A stretch of DNA of 64,000 bases from an uncultured Paracoccus sp. (GTDB lineage Bacteria; Pseudomonadota; Alphaproteobacteria; Rhodobacterales; Rhodobacteraceae), in contig NZ_CANMEH010000001.1 in assembly GCF_947496875.1 (NCBI RefSeq), positions 377,663-441,662 on the forward strand. The letters run 5' to 3'. The notes under the pieces are model-generated. The model saw only the letters and a program-made list of their open reading frames with translations, was not told where the DNA came from and did no database searches. The position numbers and the translations under genes are program-made. Within the stretch, counting starts at the first letter, position 1. Every line of letters starts with the position of its first letter. This document shows positions 20,820 to 29,017 of this stretch, in pieces.

Positions 20820-21567
20820 AATCCTGACCCACCCGGCGCTTGCGCCGCTGCGCCACGGGTTCTTCACCCGCAAGGGCGGTGCCTCGTCGGGCCTATTTTC
20901 GGGGCTGAACTGCGGGCGCGGGTCGTCCGATCAGCGTGACGCGGTCAGCATCAATCGCCTGCGGGTGGCCGAGGCGATGGGCGTCCCGACCGACCGGTTG
21001 GCAACCGTTCACCAGGTCCATTCAGCCGATGTGGTCACGGTCGGCCCGGGCGATGATCTTGCGGCGGTCTGCACGACCGCGGCCGACGCACTGGTCACTG
21101 CAACGCCGGGCATCGCCCTCGCCGTCCTTACGGCGGACTGTCAGCCGGTCTTGCTGGCTGATCCCGATACAGGGGTGATCGGGGCGGCTCATGCAGGATG
21201 GCGGGGCGCGCTGGACGGGGTTCTGGACGCAACCGTCGCCGCCATGCAGGCCGCGGGGGCCGAGCGGATCCGGGCAGTGATCGGTCCGTCGATCAGCCAG
21301 CGGGCCTACGAGGTCGGCGACGAGTTCATGGACGTGTTCCTGGCCGATGATCCCGCGAACGGCCGGTTCTTCAGCGGCGGCCCGGCCGGCCGGCCGCTGT
21401 TCGACCTGCCCTCCTACGGCCTGGCGCGGCTGCGGGGCCTTGGCGTCGACGCGGACTGGTGCGGTCACTGCACCTACTCCGATCCCGCCCGGTTCTTCAG
21501 CTATCGACGGGCGACGCATGAGGGCGCCGCGGATTACGGCCGACTGATCTCGGCGATCGCTCTGTAG
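20803..21567 (+). CDS. pgeF: Peptidoglycan editing factor PgeF (YfiH, laccase-domain protein)
   Basis: Multicopper-like fold protein of the YfiH family. In E. coli it prevents wrong incorporation of serine into peptidoglycan; purified relatives also show purine nucleoside phosphorylase/adenosine deaminase activity. The 254-residue protein has HQVHSADVVTV, LTADCQPVLLAD, AAHAGWRGAL (metal His), GPSISQRAYEVG and CTYSDPARFFSYRR. The start is ATG 20803, with GGAG about 5 bp upstream and a GTG directly before it. It is the last gene of the lgt operon and the last core gene before tRNA-Gln. Confidence 0.93.
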   Translation: MQPALEILTHPALAPLRHGFFTRKGGASSGLFSGLNCGRGSSDQRDAVSINRLRVAEAMGVPTDRLATVHQVHSADVVTVGPGDDLAAVCTTAADALVTATPGIALAVLTADCQPVLLADPDTGVIGAAHAGWRGALDGVLDATVAAMQAAGAERIRAVIGPSISQRAYEVGDEFMDVFLADDPANGRFFSGGPAGRPLFDLPSYGLARLRGLGVDADWCGHCTYSDPARFFSYRRATHEGAADYGRLISAIAL

Positions 21568-21798
21568 CGGACAGGGTTCCGCAGGCGCGTGAACGCAGAC
21601 CGTCGCACGGCGGTGAGCTCCGCGTGATTTTGGCGGGTAGCGCCCCACGTTGTCGGATGGCGGGCCGGCCGCGGTTGCGAGAGCGGGGCGTCGGACGAGG
21701 TGTGCAACGCCGGTCGGGTTTCGAACCGCTCGGCGATCCATTCCGTCGCTAACCCCCCGGCGCGCCACGTCAGAGAACTCCGGCCGGAAAAATCCCGC

Positions 21799-21827
21799 TT
21801 GCGCCCTGTGTCCCGCTTGGCTAAACC
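21799..21827 (+). promoter_or_regulatory. Candidate promoter of tRNA-Gln
   Basis: TTGCGC (21799-21804) and TAAACC (21822-21827) are separated by 17 bp, and the tRNA starts 13 bp later. This is a fair match to a housekeeping promoter. The rest of the 272-bp gap after pgeF shows nothing else I can support. Confidence 0.4.
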
Positions 21828-21839
21828 CCGCCGCACGGT

Positions 21840-21914
21840 TGGGGCGTGGCCAAGTGGTAAGGCATCGGTTTTTGGTACCGTGTACCGTAGGTTCGAATCC
21901 TACCGCCCCAGCCA
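21840..21914 (+). tRNA. tRNA-Gln (anticodon TTG)
   Basis: The acceptor arms TGGGGCG (21840-21846) and CGCCCCA (21904-21910) pair perfectly and are followed by G and an encoded CCA. The D arm GCCAAGTGGTAAGGC, the anticodon loop TTTTGGT with TTG at positions 34-36, and the T arm GTAGGTTCGAATCCTAC are all complete. The last anticodon-stem pair (27-43) is T-T. The terminal A is also the first base of the integrase ATG. Confidence 0.97.
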
Positions 21915-23409
21915 TGAAAACCGAAAAACCACGCCAAAACAGCCGGGTAAGTGCCGTCCGCACGGCCCGTGTGTCACACCCGCCGCAAACTGTGACACAT
22001 GCTGTGACACATGCACGGCGCGGCCGGCGCCGGGCACCCGGCTTTCGCCGCCCCGCCGGACCCTATCTCCAGCGCCGCGGCCGGACCTTCTACTTCCGCA
22101 AGCGCCTGCCGCTGCCCCTCGCAAAAAAATGCGGCCGGGCGTTTCTGTGTTTCTCCCTGCGAACCCCTCTCCTTCCCGAAGCGATGATCCGCGCCGCGCG
22201 GCTCCTCGCCCTACTCAGGGAAGAAGAGGCTCAGCTCATGGCCCGACTGACAGGCGACCATCTCGGCGCCGAAGCGATCGATCTCATCCTGGCCCGGATG
22301 TGCCGGGACATGCTGTCCGCCATCATCGCGGACCAGGACAGCCGCGACGCCCTCGATGACGACGAGATCGACCGGCGCATCGAGGCCGCGCAGGAGAAGG
22401 AAGCGCGGCTGAAGCGGGCGGCGCGGCGCAACGACTTCGACGAGATCGCCCCGGCGCTGCACGACGCGGCCGACCGGATCGGGCTGGACCTCCCGGAACT
22501 GCGCGCCGATCTCGGCCGCCGGGCGATCGAACTCGTCCGGGAGATCTGCCGGGTCGAGGCGCGGTCACTCGATGGCGACGACGCGAGCAGCGCCGCGAAA
22601 GCGGTCGCCGAACGCCTGGGCGCTCCCTCGGTCGAGGCGCTCATGGCCGATCCGGTGCACATCTCCGCGGCCTGGGCGCAGGCGCTGAAGAACTATCCCA
22701 CGCGGAGCATGAAGGGGAACATCGACGCGCCGGCGAAGCTGCTGCTGGAGTATTTCGGCGATATCCCGGTCTCGGCGATCTCGGTGGCAGAGCAGCGGGA
22801 GTTCTTCGCATGGATGGCCGGCTGCCGAAGGATCACGGCAAGAAGCATGGCAAGAACCGCTACACCTCGGTCGGGATCGAACGGACGAAGCAGGAGGAGA
22901 TCGACGCGGCCGACGCCAGGGACGCCGCCGCGATCGCGGCGATGCGGGCCCGGTCCGAGCTGTCCGATATCGAGAAGCGGGCGCTGCTGGCCGAGCAGCT
23001 GACGCCGCGGCTTTCGCTGGAGACGCTGAAGCGAAACCGCAACGGCGTGAACCGGATCTTCAAGGCAGCCAGGACGGATGGCGGCCCCGCGGTACCCGAG
23101 GCCCTGTCCTACCGCGAGATCGAGCGGATCGCGACGACGCGCCCGGAGCAGGACGACCTGCATGTGCGCGTCACCCGGCCCAAGTTGCGTCTGCCCTGGA
23201 CCGAAGAGCGGCTGGCGGCCTTCCTGACCTCGCCCCTCTTCACCGGATGCTGGTCAGCGCAGCGCCGCTGGATGCCCGGCCCGGTGATCATCCGGGACGC
23301 GACCTACTGGGTGCCGCTGATCATGCTGACGCTGGGGACGCGGATCGAAGAACCCGAGTTCGGCGATGTCGGTGACGACATGGGCGACGGCGGCTTCTGG
23401 GACGCCTGA
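21914..23409 (+). pseudogene. Site-specific integrase (tyrosine recombinase), frameshifted and truncated
   Basis: The first frame (ATG 21914 to about 22820) encodes an N-terminus with the DUF6538-type segment GPYLQRRGRTFYFRKRLP and a helical core-binding domain ending EQREFFAWMAG. The protein then continues in another frame with LPKDHGKKHGKNRYTSVG, as expected for phage-type integrases (WMA-R-LPK..HGK.HGKNR). A single lost base near 22815-22822 explains the break. The second frame reaches LIMLTLGTRIEE, which carries the first catalytic Arg, and then ends in an unrelated short tail at 23409. The His, second Arg and Tyr of the R-H-R-Y set are missing, so the enzyme is dead. Its ATG overlaps the 3' A of tRNA-Gln. 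Confidence 0.85.
21971..22014 (+). repeat. TGTGACAC repeats inside the integrase start region
   Basis: Two head-to-tail copies of the 12-mer TGTGACACATGC occupy 21991-22002 and 22003-22014. An inverted copy of its first eight bases (GTGTCACA) lies at 21971-21978. They fall within the first 35 codons of the integrase, 57-100 bp from the tRNA end, where arm-type integrase or excisionase sites can occur. That role is an inference. Confidence 0.6.
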
Positions 23410-23427
23410 GCGTCCGCCCCACAACAG

Positions 23428-23451
23428 GAGAGGGCCAGCATCGGCCCTCTC
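23428..23451 (+). terminator. Hairpin terminator after the integrase remnant
   Basis: Perfect 9-bp stem GAGAGGGCC / GGCCCTCTC with the loop AGCATC, starting 18 bp after the stop and followed by TTC. The T-run is weak. Confidence 0.6.
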
Positions 23452-23478
23452 TTCACCCGAGGGGCCATTCGAGGCTCA

Positions 23479-23500
23479 TCGGAGGAAAATCGGAGGAAAA
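23479..23500 (+). repeat. Duplicated ribosome binding site before the SurA-like gene
   Basis: The 11-mer TCGGAGGAAAA occurs twice head to tail (23479-23489 and 23490-23500), giving two Shine-Dalgarno sequences; the second is about 8 bp from the ATG at 23505. It looks like a recent slippage duplication. Confidence 0.8.
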
Positions 23501-23504
23501 CGAC

Positions 23505-24239
23505 ATGACGATGACGAACAGGACGATGTGCAGCACGGCGATTGCCGCGGTTCTGAGCCTTCCACTGGCGCTCGGCCCCGTCTGGGCCCAGCAGTCACAG
23601 GAGAATGGCCAGGCAGGCGAGGCGACAACTCAGTCTCAGGACACTGCCTCCACTCAGAACGGAGAGCAGACTGCAAAGAACGCAGAACAGTCCGCAGAGG
23701 CCGAGTCGTCTCAGGACATGGGGCAACAACAGGCCCGGGAACAGTCATCGCAATCGGCAGCTGGCGCGAGTGGTTCGGCCAGCAAGGCCCCGGACACGCT
23801 CGTGGCAACCGTCGGCGAAGCCGAGATCCGCGGCTCGGACGTAATGATGGTGATCGGCATGTTGCCGCCACAGCTGCAGTCACAGTCGCCGCAGATGCTG
23901 GTCCCGATCGCGCTGGAGCAGCTCATCCTTCGCGAACTCGCCCTCGAGAAAGCCCGCGGTCAGAACCTGGCCGAGGATCCTGAGGTCATCGCATTGGTCA
24001 CGGGCGCCACGCAGACGGCCGAAGATGACGCGATGGTGCAGGTCTGGCTTGATCGGGAGCTGGCCAAGGCGGTGACCGACGAGGCCGTGCAGACGTCCTA
24101 TGATGAAGCGAAGGCATGCCGAGTTCTTGGTCGAGAGAGCAGTGGCAGCAGGCGTCGGCAGGTACAATACTTGATGCGACTTTCGCGTGGGAGCCGGGCA
24201 TCAACCCTCATGTCAATCAGCTTTCAGTTGCGATGCTGA
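23505..24239 (+). pseudogene. Exported SurA-like peptidyl-prolyl isomerase, truncated
   Basis: The ATG follows a duplicated ribosome site (TCGGAGGAAAA twice in a row at 23479-23500). The product has a signal peptide of about 28 residues ending in VWAQ, a long Gln/Ser/Glu-rich low-complexity linker (about 29-95), and the N-terminal chaperone part of a parvulin/SurA-type protein: DTLVATVGEAEIRGSDV, IALEQLILRELALEKARG, SYDEAKA. After residue about 203 the sequence becomes unrelated, and the catalytic parvulin domain that normally follows is missing. The break is at about 24115. It may still be translated as a 244-residue protein. Confidence 0.6.
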
Positions 24240-24735
24240 ACGCCATTGCTGCGCCCAGCAAGACCTCGAGCATGGGCGCAAAGCCGCAGATCGCAGCGCA
24301 GGCCACGATGCGTGATAGACGTGAACACATCACGAACGCCTCTGGTGCGCCGACATCACCTATCTGCCGATGCGCTACGCTGGAGGCCAACTTCTGCGAC
24401 GAGGTGCTGAACGAAGCGGTCCACCGCTTCGGCGCGCCAAGATCGCCGATCCTCAACATGCCGCTGAAGAACCCGTTGCCCAGCCGACTTGAGCGGAGAT
24501 CGTCCGGTGTGTCCTTCTGTCCTTCTGTCCTTCGTCTGGTCCAGGGTCATCTCGTGAAAAGCTGTTTTCGGATCATCGCACAGCGGCATCCGCACCATCG
24601 ACAGCGATCCAGGGACTTCGCGTTTCAACTGCACTCATGCTTGTCCACGGAGGACCATTCTGGAGCGCCCGACATTTGCTCGGAGAGGGCATCGGGCCAG
24701 GGCGACTCCTCGGCCGTTGACGTAGGTCTGGGCCA
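24240..24735. other. Gap of about 500 bp without a recognisable gene
   Basis: Lies between the truncated SurA-like gene and the GntR regulator. Short open frames exist on both strands, but none shows a known motif, ribosome site or consistent codon bias. The abrupt loss of SurA similarity at about 24115 suggests foreign or scrambled DNA, possibly an old insertion sequence, but I cannot identify a transposase or inverted repeats. Confidence 0.5.
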
Positions 24736-25452
24736 TCACCGCGCTTCATTTCCTTCTTTGGTTGCGGCGGCCTCCGGGAGTCCCATGTCGATGCTGACGG
24801 CATCCAGATGCTGTGCCATGGACTGGTACGCCGCCGTCGCGTCTCTGGCCGCGATCGCCTCGATCACGCGAGCGTGCTGATTGCTATGCACCTGGGTGAA
24901 CTCGGCGACGCCGACGCGACGGTAGGTGCGGTCCCATTCCCTCTGCCAAACCGCCCGGCAACGTGCGCTCGAGAAGTGGCGCAGGAGCGCGATGAGGAGC
25001 GGATTGCGGGCTACCTGCGCGATTGCCTGGTGGAACGCGTCATCCGCCCGCTCGCAGGCAGCACGGTCTCGCGCCGATCGACCTTCTTCGACGCGCCGGC
25101 TCAGGAGGGCGAGATCGTCGTCGACACGGCGAAGCGCTGCCGCGGCGGCCACCTGCGGCTCAAGCAGGCGTCGCGCATCCATCAGCTCCGCCGGCGTCGT
25201 CGCCTCGAGCAACAGGGTGTCCTTCACCGGACGTCCGAGCGGCGCCCGCCCGCGGAAGGTGCCTTGGCCGACATGCCGCCAGATTTCGCCCTGGACCTCG
25301 AGTGTCGCGAGAGCCGCGCGCAGCGTCTCGCGGCTGCACCCGATCAAGTTCTTCAGCATACGCTCGGGCGGTAGGCGGTCGCCCGGCGCGGGCGCCCAAT
25401 CCTCGAGAACGCGCCACAATCTTTCTCGCGCTTCATGCTTGTTCGTTCGCAC
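24736..25452 (-). CDS. GntR family regulator, FadR/FCD subfamily
   Basis: This 238-residue repressor-type protein has an N-terminal winged helix (GDRLPPERMLKNLIGCSRE, then TLRAALATLEVQGEI) and a C-terminal all-helical FCD ligand domain with the usual metal/ligand residues (Asp in ADDAFHQAIA, His in HSNQHARVIEAI). I chose GTG 25452 because GGAGG lies 7-8 bp before it; the frame stays open to 25533 but then overlaps the divergent gene. It is divergent from the TauE/SafE gene across 80 bp and probably controls it. The ligand is unknown. Confidence 0.8.
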   Translation of the reverse strand: MRTNKHEARERLWRVLEDWAPAPGDRLPPERMLKNLIGCSRETLRAALATLEVQGEIWRHVGQGTFRGRAPLGRPVKDTLLLEATTPAELMDARRLLEPQVAAAAALRRVDDDLALLSRRVEEGRSARDRAACERADDAFHQAIAQVARNPLLIALLRHFSSARCRAVWQREWDRTYRRVGVAEFTQVHSNQHARVIEAIAARDATAAYQSMAQHLDAVSIDMGLPEAAATKEGNEAR

Positions 25453-25532
25453 GCGCAGGCCTCCACTTCGGGCCAATTTGCAGACCAATCCTGCTCTCTG
25501 GCAATAGGTGCCGGTTACTTCCGGAGGCGCCA

Positions 25533-26282
25533 ATGCTTTCTGTCATTATTCTCACGATCGCCGGCCTTCTGGCGGGCGGACTGAACGCAGTCGCCGGCGG
25601 CGGCACGTTCCTGAGCTTTCCCGCCCTTGTCTGGCTGGGCATCCCGCCGATCATGGCGAATGCCACCGCGACGCTGACGGCCATGCCCGGCTATATCGGC
25701 AGCGCCTAAGCCTACCGGCATGACCTCACCGCTGAGGGAACGCTCCGCCTTCCCGCCATCATCCTCGTGGCCATTGCTGGTGGACTGGCCGGCGCAGCGC
25801 TTCTTCTGTTGACTCCGGGGGAGGCCTTCGTCAGGATCGTTCCCTGGCTGCTCCTGGCGGCGACTTGCCTCTTTGCCGCCGGTCCGCAGCTCCTCGCGGC
25901 CGTCCGCTCTCGCGGCAACGGCGCCGCGGGATCGCTCCTGTCGGCAGCCGCCATCCTCGGGGTCTCGATCTACGGCGGCTACTTCAACGGTGGGCTCGGC
26001 ATCATGCTGCTCGCCGTTCTGGGACTGATCGGGTTCACCAATCTGCATGGGATGAACGGCCTCAAGAACTTGCTGTCTGCGATCCTGTCCGTCGTTTCCG
26101 TCGCGACCTACGCCACTGCCGGACTCATCGCGTGGGACTCCGCCCTCATCCTCGCCGTCGCGACCACGATCGGTGGCTATCTGGGCGCCTGGCAGGCGCG
26201 GCGAATCCAGCGCACCGACCTATTGCGCACCGCCATCGTCGCGGTCGGGGCGGCCATGACAGTCGTCTTCTTCGTCGTCTGA
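25533..26282 (+). pseudogene. TauE/SafE family permease with an in-frame stop codon
   Basis: Members of this family export sulfite, sulfoacetate or related anions. The frame reads MLSVIILTIAGLLAGGLNAV AGGGTFLSFPALVWLG, typical of the first helices, then hits TAA at 25707-25709 (codon 59). It resumes in the same frame with AYRHDLTAEGTLRLPAIILV and runs on as membrane helices to 26282, giving a normal total of about 249 codons. The ribosome site GGAGG is intact. A single base change could restore a full protein, so inactivation may be recent, or the codon could be a sequencing error. Confidence 0.8.
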
Positions 26283-26310
26283 CGCTTGAAGGATCAGCCC
26301 GTTCGATTTG

Positions 26311-26992
26311 TCATGGAGATCTGCATCGAAGGCCCGAGCTGGCGTTATCCGTCGAGGTGTCCGGATCGTGCTGCCTTCCGGACTGGGCCGCCATCCGTGG
26401 CAGATGCGATCGAGGGAGGACGGGGAACCGGAGCCGATCCGGGGAAACGGGATCGAGGAAAAACTTCCCCGCGTCGCCGGCGCGGACCACCTCGAACAGC
26501 TCCTCGTACCCGTCCGGCCCCACGGCCCAGAACAGCCGGGGCCACGATCTGAGAATGCCAGCGACCTTCCTGTAGGCGTTCTTGGCCACCTTTGTTCGCG
26601 GGTTCCTGCTCCAATGGAGGGATCGCGCCGAACCTGGTCATGTCGGCGATGAGCTGGTCTACCTCCCTCCTCGTCTTCTTGACCTCGCCCGCAACCAACT
26701 CGGTACCCCGATCCTCGTCATATCCCATGAGGTCGAACTGCCAGGCTGCCTTGGATTGAGGGCCGACCTGCGATTGCGGCCAGTGGTACGCGTCGATCAG
26801 CCGTGCGAGGGCGCCGATCGTGATGATCGGCTCAAGCCAGAGGTGGACTTTCCTCGAGCCTGCGATCCAGCTATCTACCCACAGGATCTGCTATTTTGTC
26901 TTGGCCATATCCGAGGAGAAGAATCCGGACGCCTCGTGCACATAAGCCGCTTCGATCGCACGCATGAACCAGTGCGCATCGAATTCGCTCAT
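26311..26992 (-). pseudogene. Decayed ORF with a possible PD-(D/E)XK nuclease-like motif
   Basis: One frame starts at ATG 26992 (MSEFDAHWFMRAIEAAYVHE), hits TAG at 26891-26893, and continues in the same frame through WLEPIITIGALARLIDAYHW and FDLMGYDEDRGTELVAGEVK to about 26600. There it shifts frame and goes on as AKNAYRKVAGILRSWPRLFW. The spaced Asp...Glu-x-Lys pattern (FDLMGYDED...GEVKK) is like the core of PD-(D/E)XK nucleases, but I do not recognise the family. The reading frame may have begun further upstream (open to about 27110). One nonsense codon plus one frameshift mark it as dead. Confidence 0.45.
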
Positions 26993-27399
26993 GCTGTCGA
27001 GGTTTTTCCTGACGAACCCTTCTGGCTTCGCGGCTCGCAGAAGGAAGGCAACCAATTGGAGAAGAGGTTTGCGGCGAATTTGTTTCTCTCTTGTCCAAGC
27101 ATCTCCACCAACAAAAAATCGCCAGCCCCGTTCTTTGAATGACGCCGGCGCAGCCCGTCAGCAAGTTGTTCAAATAGTCAGTTTGCTGACAAATTGACCC
27201 ATCTGTCGCGTCATCATGCTTGTCGCGGCGATACTGACATGGCAATCTTGGCACGGGGACGGACCTTTCAGATGAAACGGGCGCAAGCCAATGCGCGTGG
27301 GAGCCGCCGGAAAATTCGACACGGCTTGTGAGATGCACCACAACCTGAATGACTCTTTAGCTTGAAGTCGTATACCTGCTCGCGGACTGTCCAAGAGCC

Positions 27400-28875
27400 T
27401 CATCGCAGCCGCGCAGCCGCGCGCCCGATGAGTTCGACACCTGTAGCGATGTTGGTTTCCGTGATCGACGAGTAACCCAAACGAAAAAAGGGACAGGGCA
27501 GACGCGGCGTTTCGAAGAACGCGGCACCTGCTTCTATCAATACGCTTTCGGCCCGCAGCTCTCGACTAAGTTTATCACTGTCGAGCCCCTCATGACCTCG
27601 AATCCAGATGCTGGATCCGCCTTGGCGCGCCGCCCCGGCGATTGTCAGATGAGCTACGTCTTGCAGCGCTTTCACCAGCGTCGCGCGGCGCTCGGCGAAA
27701 ATTCGTCTGAGTTTGACGATGTGCGCATCATAATGCCCGTAGGCGAGGAAGTAGGCTGTGATCCGCTGCAGGTGCCCCGGCGGGTGACGCAGCATGACCG
27801 CTCGCAACTCGCGTGCTCTGGCGATTAGCGGGGCCGGTCCGACCATGTAACCTATGCGAAGACCTGGGAACAGAGATTTCGAAAAACTGCCCACGTAAAT
27901 TACCCGCCCATCTTGGTCGAGCGATTTGAGGGATGGCTCCGGCGGCGCCAGATACGACATTTCGAACTCGTAGTCGTCTTCAATGATCAAAAAATCACGC
28001 TCCGTCGCCAATCTGAGCAACTCGCGCCGGTTGACCAGGGGCATAGTGATCCCGGTAGGAATGTTGTGGCTGGGGGTGACCATGACCAGCCGCGCCTCGG
28101 GGGGCAGGTCCGCCGGGTCAAGCCCCTGAGCCCTGATCCTCTGGAAGTGCACGGGGCAGCGGGCGCGCCGCAGGATCTCGGCGAAGTCGGGATAGCCCGG
28201 CTCCTCCATGACCGTGAGACGGTCGGGCGCCGCCAGCAGTTCGACGGCCATGTAGAGCGCGTTCTGTGCGCCGAGGGTGATCAGGACGTTTTCGGGCTGC
28301 GCGCTTATGCCTCGCCTCGGCAGCGTATTGGCGCAGATAAAGTCTACCAGAAGTGGGTCATCTTGCCCGTACTGATCCGCGGCGAGCTCTGAGAAGTCGT
28401 GTCGGGCCGTCGCCTGCCGAACGCATTCGCGCCATGCACTTAGATCGAACAGCGATGGATCAGCCTGACCATAGATGAACGGGTAGCGGTAGTTCCGCCA
28501 ATCTGCGGGTTTGTGGATAACCCGCCGTCGTTGTGGTGCTTGCGCCAGCCAGTCTGACCAGCTGACGCAAGATCGTCCCTCAGGATTACTTTGCGGTTGT
28601 ATGCGACGATGCGGAACCGTCTCAGCTACAACAAATCCAGAGCGCGGGCGAGCCTCGATATACCCCTGAGCAACGAGCTCCTGATAGACCAGGGTGACAG
28701 TCAGCCGGGAGATTCCAAGATGCCGTGCCAGCTCACGACTTGACGGCAACTTTGTACCGGGCGCGTAACGGCGATCAAGGATCAGCCGCACCAACGCGGC
28801 AGACAGTCGTCCCTGAAGTGTGACCCCGAGGCTCTCGTTCAGGAAGATCGAGTCGGGAGAAATGCCATGCTCCAT
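27400..28875 (-). CDS. tauR: MocR-type transcriptional regulator TauR
   Basis: This 491-residue protein is a GntR-type winged helix (about 10-80: LPSSRELARHLGISRLTV) fused to a fold type I aminotransferase-like domain. The PLP Lys is in VGSFSKSLFPGLRIGYM, and YPDF and the Asp-rich IIEDDYEFEM belong to the same domain. In Rhodobacter and Paracoccus, TauR of this architecture activates taurine genes. It is divergent from tauK, and the 142-bp gap holds a direct repeat likely to be its binding site. ATG 28875 follows AGAGGA; an in-frame upstream ATG lacks support. The ligand is presumably PLP plus taurine or a derivative (inference). Confidence 0.9.
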   Translation of the reverse strand: MEHGISPDSIFLNESLGVTLQGRLSAALVRLILDRRYAPGTKLPSSRELARHLGISRLTVTLVYQELVAQGYIEARPRSGFVVAETVPHRRIQPQSNPEGRSCVSWSDWLAQAPQRRRVIHKPADWRNYRYPFIYGQADPSLFDLSAWRECVRQATARHDFSELAADQYGQDDPLLVDFICANTLPRRGISAQPENVLITLGAQNALYMAVELLAAPDRLTVMEEPGYPDFAEILRRARCPVHFQRIRAQGLDPADLPPEARLVMVTPSHNIPTGITMPLVNRRELLRLATERDFLIIEDDYEFEMSYLAPPEPSLKSLDQDGRVIYVGSFSKSLFPGLRIGYMVGPAPLIARARELRAVMLRHPPGHLQRITAYFLAYGHYDAHIVKLRRIFAERRATLVKALQDVAHLTIAGAARQGGSSIWIRGHEGLDSDKLSRELRAESVLIEAGAAFFETPRLPCPFFRLGYSSITETNIATGVELIGRAAARLR

Positions 28876-28914
28876 GTCTGTCCTCTTCCGGCGTGCGCTT
28901 CGCCGCAGCTTCGG

Positions 28915-28950
28915 AACTGGACCTATGCTTAGCATAAACTGGCGATATGC
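28915..28950 (+). promoter_or_regulatory. Putative TauR operator: direct repeat AACTGG-N3-TATGC
   Basis: AACTGGaccTATGC (28915-28928) and AACTGGcgaTATGC (28937-28950) are identical at 11 of 14 positions and start 22 bp apart, about two helical turns. Between them TATGC-TTA-GCATA also forms a palindrome. MocR regulators typically bind direct repeats of this spacing in the divergent gap with their target. Confidence 0.75.
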
Positions 28951-29017
28951 TCACTTCCCTAAAACTGTCATTGACGGATCTCATCCGGCCGAGGGAGCAG
29001 CCGGGGAGGGAGGACAC

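Noticed and set aside
25865..26575. 236-residue plus-strand frame overlapping the TauE permease
   Set aside because: It lies in another frame of the permease and has no membrane helices or motif; the permease frame is clearly the real one.
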